This document shows positions 58,993-64,000 of a stretch of DNA of 64,000 nt, one piece after another (positions within the stretch are counted from its first letter, which is position 1; each line of letters opens with the position of its first letter). The translations under genes and the position numbers were made by a program. The notes below the pieces were generated by a model that saw nothing but the letters and a program-made list of their open reading frames with translations, was not told the DNA's origin and did no database searches. This DNA is from Alcaligenes parafaecalis. GTDB lineage: Bacteria > Pseudomonadota > Gammaproteobacteria > Burkholderiales > Burkholderiaceae_B. The stretch lies in NCBI RefSeq assembly GCF_026344135.1, contig NZ_JAPKNA010000001.1, forward strand, positions 930,001 to 994,000, read 5' to 3'.

Positions 58993-59741
58993 TGGACGTG
59001 CATTTTCTTCAAGCCGGTTCTCCTCCCCCGGATGTCGAACAGCGTTTTGGAAATCAGAACGCCTGGTTCAAGCGGGCCTTGCAGCCCTTGGATGTGAATG
59101 TCCATACTTGGCGCGTACATCAGGACAAGGCCTTGCCACCACCTGACTGCCCCGACCCGATTGTGATTAGCGGTTCCTGGAGCATGGTCACCGACCGGCT
59201 GGACTGGAGCGAGAATCTGGCCGCCTGGATTCGGGAACGCTATCAGACCCAAATGCCTTTATTGGGTATTTGCTATGGGCATCAACTCATGGCCTATGCC
59301 CTGGGCGGGCATGTGGACTACCACCCCAAAGGGGCTGAAGTCGGGTATTTGCCCATTCACTTGGCCGAGCAAGCCCATGAGCATGATCTGCTGGCCAATC
59401 TGCCCATGCAGTTCCCTGCCCTGCTCACGCACCAGCAAAGCGTGCTGAGCTTGCCAGATCATGTTGAAATCCTGGGTAGTTCAACGCACGACCCGCATCA
59501 GATCCTGCGCTATGGCCCCTCGCAATGGTCAATCCAGTTTCACCCCGAATTCTTTGCGGGCCTGCTGCGTTATTGCGTGCTGCGTAAAGCGGAACACTGG
59601 AGGGCCCAGGGCATTGATCCTCAAACGCTGGCTGATCCTATTCAAGACACGCCCGACGCCCACCGTCTGCTCTGCAATTTTGTGCAGACTTATTCATCCA
59701 GCGGGCCCAATGGACGGCGAAAAAACTCGCCAGGCGTTTGA
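58989..59741 (+). CDS. Class I glutamine amidotransferase-like protein
   Basis: A 250-residue GATase1-domain protein (GMP-synthase-like, YfeJ type). LLGICYGHQLMAYALGG carries the nucleophile Cys and QFHPEF the His/Glu of the triad. Such stand-alone proteins are annotated as glutamine amidotransferases, with unknown acceptor. Its ATG overlaps the crcB stop by four bases. The last 52 bases overlap the 3' end of the convergent AraC gene in an antisense direction, so the C-terminal tail (SSSGPNGRRKNSPGV) is coded opposite AraC codons. Confidence 0.9.
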   Translation: MMDVHFLQAGSPPPDVEQRFGNQNAWFKRALQPLDVNVHTWRVHQDKALPPPDCPDPIVISGSWSMVTDRLDWSENLAAWIRERYQTQMPLLGICYGHQLMAYALGGHVDYHPKGAEVGYLPIHLAEQAHEHDLLANLPMQFPALLTHQQSVLSLPDHVEILGSSTHDPHQILRYGPSQWSIQFHPEFFAGLLRYCVLRKAEHWRAQGIDPQTLADPIQDTPDAHRLLCNFVQTYSSSGPNGRRKNSPGV

Positions 59742-60517
59742 CCCATCAAATCCCGAAAAGCGGCTACAAAGGCCGACATGCTTTCATAGCCACAGGCCAG
59801 CGCCACATCCGTCACACGCTCTTGCCGCTCCAGCAAGGGCAAGGCGCTCATGACTCGCAGGCGCTGACGCCACACACGGAACGTCAGCCCGGTTTGCTGG
59901 CGAAACAGACGGCTCAAGGTCTTTTCTGACAAGCCCTGCTGCTCTGCCAAATCCTGCAAACTCCAATCCCCGGCGGGGTACGCCTGCAATTGCTCGCACA
60001 CGTGCAATAGGCGTGGGTCCGAAGGCCAGGGCAGAATCAGGCCGCTTTCAGGTGCCGCCAAGAGCCGATCCAGCAAGACCTGCACCAGACGGCCTTGTGC
60101 ACCCTCACTCTCGTACAGCACGGGCAACAGGCTGAATTCACGAATCAGCTCGCGCAACAAGCGGTCCACCACAACCACCCGACACACTTCGGGCGCGGCA
60201 GGCAAAGCGCTGACATCAATATAAAGACTACGAATCTGGGCATCCGGTGAGCTACGTACCCCATGTTCGACGCCCGCAGGCACCCACACCGCCTGCTGAG
60301 GCGGCGCCATGAAGCGCCCACTGGCGGTGCGAACTTCAATCACTCCCGTCAGCGCATAAGAGAACTGCACCCAAGGATGTCGATGCGGGCGTGCAATCGC
60401 CTGATTGGGCAAGGTGCGTTCCTGACCATATAAAGGTCGTGGCAGATAACGCAGTTGCCGCAAACTCTCTGGAATGTGCTCCGCAGGCATCAGAATGTCC
60501 GTTTGTCGATAATCCAT
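59690..60517 (-). CDS. AraC-family transcriptional regulator
   Basis: A 275-residue regulator with an N-terminal cupin-type sensor (about 45-130: RPHRHPWVQFSYALTG, PPQQAVWVPAGVEHGV) and a C-terminal pair of helix-turn-helices (about 175-270: WSLQDLAEQQGLSEKTLSRLF, RVTDVALACGYESMSAFVAAFR cut in two). The C-terminus overlaps the amidotransferase gene on the opposite strand. It is divergent from the SBF-type transporter by about 85 bp, so this transporter is a likely target. Confidence 0.92.
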   Translation of the reverse strand: MDYRQTDILMPAEHIPESLRQLRYLPRPLYGQERTLPNQAIARPHRHPWVQFSYALTGVIEVRTASGRFMAPPQQAVWVPAGVEHGVRSSPDAQIRSLYIDVSALPAAPEVCRVVVVDRLLRELIREFSLLPVLYESEGAQGRLVQVLLDRLLAAPESGLILPWPSDPRLLHVCEQLQAYPAGDWSLQDLAEQQGLSEKTLSRLFRQQTGLTFRVWRQRLRVMSALPLLERQERVTDVALACGYESMSAFVAAFRDLMGQTPGEFFRRPLGPLDE

Positions 60518-60602
60518 ATCCGTTTAGCGATAAACCCCCAAAAAGGTCTACGGTAAAGTGAGGCCTTTCTTAACGCAAGCCTTTCAAGCCTTTAACAAAC
60601 CC

Positions 60603-61607
60603 ATGCTCTCTCAACTGCGACTGCTTTTTGACAACTTCACCCTGATCCTGATCAGCGTTGTGGCTCTAGCAAGTTTCTTTCCCGCCTACGGCCAAGGCGC
60701 GGTGATCTTTGATGTGATCACCGGCCTGGCCATTGCCCTGCTGTTCTTCATGCACGGCGCCAAGCTGTCCCGTGAAGCCATCATCGCCGGGGCCACCCAC
60801 TGGCGTTTGCACCTGCTGGTCTTTGGCTGCACCTTTGTGATGTTCCCGCTGCTGGGTCTGCTGTCCAAGCCCCTCTTGTTGCCTTTGCTGGGCATGCCTT
60901 TGTTTATTGGCATTCTGTACATGTGTGCCCTGCCCGGCACGGTGCAGTCGGCCATTGCCTTTACCTCGATTGCTCGTGGTAATGTCCCCGCCGCCATTTG
61001 CAGCGCCTCGGCCTCCAGCCTGATCGGTATTGTGCTCACCCCCGTCTTGCTCAAGCTGCTGCTGGATGCGGACGGTGGCTCGGCCACCTCCACCCTGGAA
61101 GCAATCAAAAAGATCAGCCTGCAGTTGTTGCTGCCTTTTGTGGTCGGCCACTTGATGCGCCCGCTGATTGGCAAATGGATGGATCGCAACCGCAAATGGC
61201 TGCGTAGCGTGGACCAGTCCTCTATTTTGCTGGTGGTCTACACCGCCTTCAGTGCCTCGGTCATCGGCGGTCTGTGGCAAGCCGTTCCACCCAAATCTCT
61301 GGCTATTTTGACGGTCGTCTGCATCGTCTTGCTGGCCATCATCCTGTTCCTGACAACCTGGCTGGCTCGCAAACTGGGCTTCAACAAAGAAGACGAAATT
61401 ACGATTGTCTTCGGTGGTTCCAAAAAGAGTCTGGCAACGGGTGTACCGATGGCGCAGGTACTGTTTACCGGTGCCGCCATTGGCCCGGCCCTGCTGCCCA
61501 TCATGATTTTCCACCAGATTCAATTGATGGCCTGCGCCTTTATCGCCAATCGCTATGCGCAGCGCCCGGAAACCCCGGAAGAAAAAATCAGCCTGCAAAA
61601 GGCCTGA
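60603..61607 (+). CDS. SBF/bile acid-sodium symporter-like transporter (YfeH type)
   Basis: A 334-residue membrane protein with about 10 helices of the SBF-like group (E. coli YfeH 332). The helix-break segments FFMHGAKLSREAII, YMCALPGTVQSAIAFTSIARGN and FGGSKKSLATGVPMAQVLF are the family landmarks. The substrate of this bacterial group is not known; relatives carry organic anions with sodium. The start at 60603 gives the YfeH length; the frame opens at 60558. AraC is divergent upstream; a terminator follows. Confidence 0.9.
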   Translation: MLSQLRLLFDNFTLILISVVALASFFPAYGQGAVIFDVITGLAIALLFFMHGAKLSREAIIAGATHWRLHLLVFGCTFVMFPLLGLLSKPLLLPLLGMPLFIGILYMCALPGTVQSAIAFTSIARGNVPAAICSASASSLIGIVLTPVLLKLLLDADGGSATSTLEAIKKISLQLLLPFVVGHLMRPLIGKWMDRNRKWLRSVDQSSILLVVYTAFSASVIGGLWQAVPPKSLAILTVVCIVLLAIILFLTTWLARKLGFNKEDEITIVFGGSKKSLATGVPMAQVLFTGAAIGPALLPIMIFHQIQLMACAFIANRYAQRPETPEEKISLQKA

Positions 61608-61621
61608 TCGCAAGGCAAATG

Positions 61622-61657
61622 AAAAAGGCCCGGTTTACAGGAAACCGGGCCTTTTTT
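61622..61657. terminator. Terminator after the SBF-type transporter
   Basis: A 15-bp stem (aaaaaggcccggttt/aaaccgggccttttt) with a 5-nt loop and a T-run. Confidence 0.92.
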
Positions 61658-61756
61658 CTGATGGAGTACCAAAGCAAAACCAGCAGTTTGATTCGCTCCT
61701 GAAGGCAGCTTGTTAGTCAGTCTTCAAGAGCCTTTCAATGGCTGGTTTCAGCTTAT

Positions 61757-62239
61757 TTACAAATCCGAGATGTATACAAAAATATTGGTGCCGTCGTACT
61801 TGAACGAGCCATCCGGATTCTTTTGATTCAGCACCTTGCGCAAATCCACGGGATGCAGCCACCCTGCCCCCAAGAGACCGCCATTGATCGCCCGGATCTC
61901 GGTGCCGCCAACGGCAATGGCTGCATGGAAAAACTGCATGCCAGTGACTCGACAAAAACCAATGGCTTTACCACCGGGCAAGGAGCTTTGCCCATCCCAC
62001 TTCCTGCCTTTGGCGAAATTAAATAAAGGCAGCCAGTTCTGAGCGGATATGGACGTTAATTGTTCGTAAGTAATTTTGGCGTTATATAAATAACGCATAT
62101 AAGCCGCAGCATCATAACAAACACCCTTCATATATGCCGTAATATCATCCGGCCCATGAATAAGGTGATTATCTGCGTAAATAATTCTATCGGGTGCTGA
62201 AAGTTTGGCGGTCTTCGTGCCTTTATCTGTCAAATTCAT
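61757..62239 (-). CDS. Unrecognised 160-residue protein with a Cys/His hydrolase-like pattern
   Basis: I do not recognise the family. The frame starts at an ATG (62239) with AAGGAT 6-11 bp upstream. The layout suggests a papain/NlpC-P60-like fold: Cys41 at the start of a helix (GVCYDAAAYMRYLYN), a central Lys/Arg-rich loop, and His105 opening a hydrophobic strand (QFFHAAIAVGG), followed by a polar strand (EIRAINGG, Asn119). There is no signal peptide or membrane segment. The gene stands alone, with a very AT-rich leader unlike the rest of the window, which points to recent transfer. A secreted or injected cysteine hydrolase (toxin/effector) is one possibility, but there is no adjacent immunity or secretion gene, so the function remains open. 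Confidence 0.6.
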   Translation of the reverse strand: MNLTDKGTKTAKLSAPDRIIYADNHLIHGPDDITAYMKGVCYDAAAYMRYLYNAKITYEQLTSISAQNWLPLFNFAKGRKWDGQSSLPGGKAIGFCRVTGMQFFHAAIAVGGTEIRAINGGLLGAGWLHPVDLRKVLNQKNPDGSFKYDGTNIFVYISDL

Positions 62240-62661
62240 GGCTAAATCCTTATAAACAGATGAAAAACCTCGGCACATAGTAGCAATGAATATCGTTTTA
62301 AAACCTTTGAAAACCGCTATTTTGCGATTAAATTAAATAATCAAAACACAGGAGAGCACCTAATTAATAAAAAAATAAAAATAATTAAATTAATTATTAA
62401 AAAACCATTAACAGACTTATTAATCACAAATTAACAAGCCATACATTCTTAACAAGCGTCCGCATAAAATCCCAAGCTCGACAACAGCCCAAACGAAAAG
62501 AGCGCTGAAGCAGCTCCTGCTCCAACGCCCTACTCCATACGCTACAAATAAGGCCATACCGTCACACGGGGCGGCGGACCCGAGTATCAAGCCCTGGCTA
62601 CACCAGCCCTATGCTCCTGGCTTGCATCGTCACAGTCTCGCTGACGCCAAACCCAATTTCC
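62240..62661. other. AT-rich gene-free stretch
   Basis: No gene is seen in these about 420 bp. The stretch 62320-62440 is dominated by A/T tracts (runs of aaaataaaa, taattaat and similar), in strong contrast to its neighbours. This composition is typical of promoters of transferred genes and of H-NS/MvaT-type silencing sites. Confidence 0.6.
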
Positions 62662-63477
62662 TTACTGCAACTTGTTGATCTTGTCATTCAAGGTCGCTGC
62701 CGATAGCTCCCCGGCCCGCACGTCCACCAAGCGACCTTGCTCGTCCAGAAACAGAGTCGTAGGCAAACCTCGGCTGCGCACAGCCTGGCCCAACTTCATT
62801 TGCGGGTCGCGCCACATATTGCCCAGCTCCAGATTTTCCTCGTTCAGGTATTGCTGAATCACCTTCAGTTCCTCACCCTGATTGGCGAACACAATATTCA
62901 CATCGGAGCGGCTGGACTGGACTTGCTTGAAAGCGGGCATTTCACGGCGGCACGGTGGGCACCAACTCGCCCACAGGTTCACAACCGTAACCTTACCCTT
63001 GTAGAGATCCAGATTGTCAGGTGCGCTGAACTGCGCCTCCATGGGGATCAAATCAATTTCTGGCAAAGGCATGGCCGTTTCCACGCCCCCTCTGCCCGTC
63101 GCCACCATGATGAGCGAAAACGCGGCCACCCCCACCGCCAAACCACCCGCCGCGGCAGGCAACACCGCCTTGTCACGCAGCACACGCCACAAGACATAGA
63201 ACCAGCCTGCTGTGACGGCCGCCGGAATCATCAGACCGCCGTCGCGCAGGTCCAGCCAGCTTAAAGGTTCACTCTGGTAAAACTCCCACTGCTGGATCAG
63301 GAAACCCAGACGGCCCACTACCACACCCAAAACAATGGCGCGCCATAGCACCGATTCAGCACGGGTTTGCTTGCGTCGATCCAGCCAGGCGGCCAGAAAC
63401 AGCCCCAGTAATGCCGCGACCATAAACGCAAACAAAGGCGTGGCAAAGGTAAAGGGACCAAGCTGTATGCTTTGCAT
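62662..63477 (-). CDS. TlpA-like thioredoxin with N-terminal membrane domain
   Basis: A 271-residue membrane-bound thioredoxin-like protein. The first about 130 residues hold three or four hydrophobic helices, resembling the membrane part of prolipoprotein diacylglyceryl transferase-like proteins. The rest is a periplasmic TlpA/ResA domain with active site NLWASWCPPCRREMPAF and cis-Pro loop SRGLPTTLFLDEQG. It should reduce disulfides outside the cytoplasm, for instance in cytochrome c maturation, with the membrane part possibly passing electrons. The start at 63477 has AGGA about 9 bp upstream; 63483 is an alternative. trpF lies upstream on the same strand. Confidence 0.88.
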   Translation of the reverse strand: MQSIQLGPFTFATPLFAFMVAALLGLFLAAWLDRRKQTRAESVLWRAIVLGVVVGRLGFLIQQWEFYQSEPLSWLDLRDGGLMIPAAVTAGWFYVLWRVLRDKAVLPAAAGGLAVGVAAFSLIMVATGRGGVETAMPLPEIDLIPMEAQFSAPDNLDLYKGKVTVVNLWASWCPPCRREMPAFKQVQSSRSDVNIVFANQGEELKVIQQYLNEENLELGNMWRDPQMKLGQAVRSRGLPTTLFLDEQGRLVDVRAGELSAATLNDKINKLQ

Positions 63478-63569
63478 AAACATAAATCCTGACAAGACCA
63501 AATAAAAAGAAACCCGCCAAAAGCGGGTCGGGCCAATACCAACAGACAGCTTGAATGCTGAAAGATTCC

Positions 63570-64000
63570 CTAGCTCAGGGAAACACTGCTCAATACCTGC
63601 ATGAATTGGCCCATTTTCGTATGGCATTTGATGCCAGGTTCCAGCTCTACACCACTGCTGACATCAATCGCATAAGGTCGGTGCAAAGCGACCCGCTCCG
63701 CCACATTGTCGATACGCATGCCCCCAGCTAGGACCAATGGAGGCAAACCATCCTGACCTTCCAGGCGAGCTTGCAGGCCCTGGATCAATTCCGGATCAAA
63801 AGCGGTACCCGTACCGCCATAGGCATCGTGATAACCATCCATCAGCCAGGCCCGTGCATCGCGGTACTTCAAACAATGCTCCAGCAAGCCTTCTACCGTA
63901 TCCAGACCGGGTGCACCCACACGAAAGGCCTTAATGTAAGGATGCGCATACTGACGGCATTCTTCAGGGCTTTCCTCCCCGTGGAACTGCAATAAATCCG
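63570..64000 (-). CDS. trpF: Phosphoribosylanthranilate isomerase, C-terminal part
   Basis: The last 143 codons of a TrpF TIM barrel; the gene begins beyond the right edge. DLLQFHGEES is the strand-helix piece at the cut, followed by AWLMDGYHDAYGGTGTAFDPELI, PLVLAGGM and AIDVSSGVE, which bind the phosphate and carry the general acid Asp. It converts N-(5-phosphoribosyl)anthranilate to the ribulose form in tryptophan synthesis. The reading frame continues upstream without a start (the TTG at 63990-63992 lies within the barrel). Confidence 0.93.
   Translation of the reverse strand, partial: DLLQFHGEESPEECRQYAHPYIKAFRVGAPGLDTVEGLLEHCLKYRDARAWLMDGYHDAYGGTGTAFDPELIQGLQARLEGQDGLPPLVLAGGMRIDNVAERVALHRPYAIDVSSGVELEPGIKCHTKMGQFMQVLSSVSLS

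Overview
The window looks like a chromosomal segment of a betaproteobacterium of the family Alcaligenaceae, most probably Alcaligenes faecalis or a close relative. The strongest pointer is an 816-residue penicillin G acylase (35926-38376, minus) with the signal peptide, two-chain layout and beta-chain Cys492/Cys525 pair known from the A. faecalis enzyme. The order gmk-rpoZ-spoT and surE-pcm-nlpD and the many LysR and Bug-type genes fit the same group. No prophage, insertion sequence, CRISPR array or rRNA operon was seen.

Layout. 1-5.5 kb: start of an ABC substrate-binding protein, a spermidine-synthase-like protein, a broken thiolase next to its intact paralogue, a UspA protein, a PEP-mutase/isocitrate-lyase family enzyme and an unlisted 46-codon gene. 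5.8-10.3 kb: a LysR regulator, an AdiA-like amino-acid decarboxylase, tRNA-Cys with a clear promoter, and a PACE-family efflux protein. 10.5-15 kb: xthA, a small acidic protein, gmk, rpoZ, spoT. 15-19.3 kb: two translationally coupled LysR genes divergent from an FAH-RidA-Bug catabolic operon. 19.4-27.9 kb: azlCD, an M23 peptidase, ppiD, a glycerophosphodiesterase, rlmJ, a pseudouridine synthase, ubiC, an MFS transporter. 28-32.5 kb: an accessory-looking MFS-GMC oxidoreductase-TIM barrel operon with a duplicated operator and an AT-rich leader, next to a dead aldo/keto reductase remnant.

32.5-42.3 kb: an mscS-PII gene pair, argH with an apparently leaderless promoter, penicillin acylase, an FAD amine oxidase with a divergent TetR regulator and paired operators, rlmD. 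42.6-50.5 kb: nlpD-pcm-surE, plsY, tsaD, a purine permease, a thioredoxin behind a terminator-like hairpin, a DUF2024 protein, a redoxin and a YigZ protein. 50.5-64 kb: an ABC-F ATPase, an LD-carboxypeptidase with a natural histidine tract, tadA, an ABC-2 exporter, GNAT, YajQ, an acyl-CoA synthetase, crcB, a glutamine amidotransferase, AraC, an SBF-type transporter, an unrecognised Cys/His protein below an AT-rich leader, a TlpA-like thioredoxin, and the C-terminal part of trpF at the edge.

Most of the window is housekeeping. The best leads for new biology are the Cys/His protein at 61757-62239, the operator-controlled MFS-GMC-TIM operon with decayed flank (28-32.5 kb), the double-LysR/FAH-RidA-Bug locus, the TetR/FAD-oxidase switch, the mscS-PII pair and the leaderless argH start. 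No wholly new multi-gene system could be demonstrated from sequence alone.
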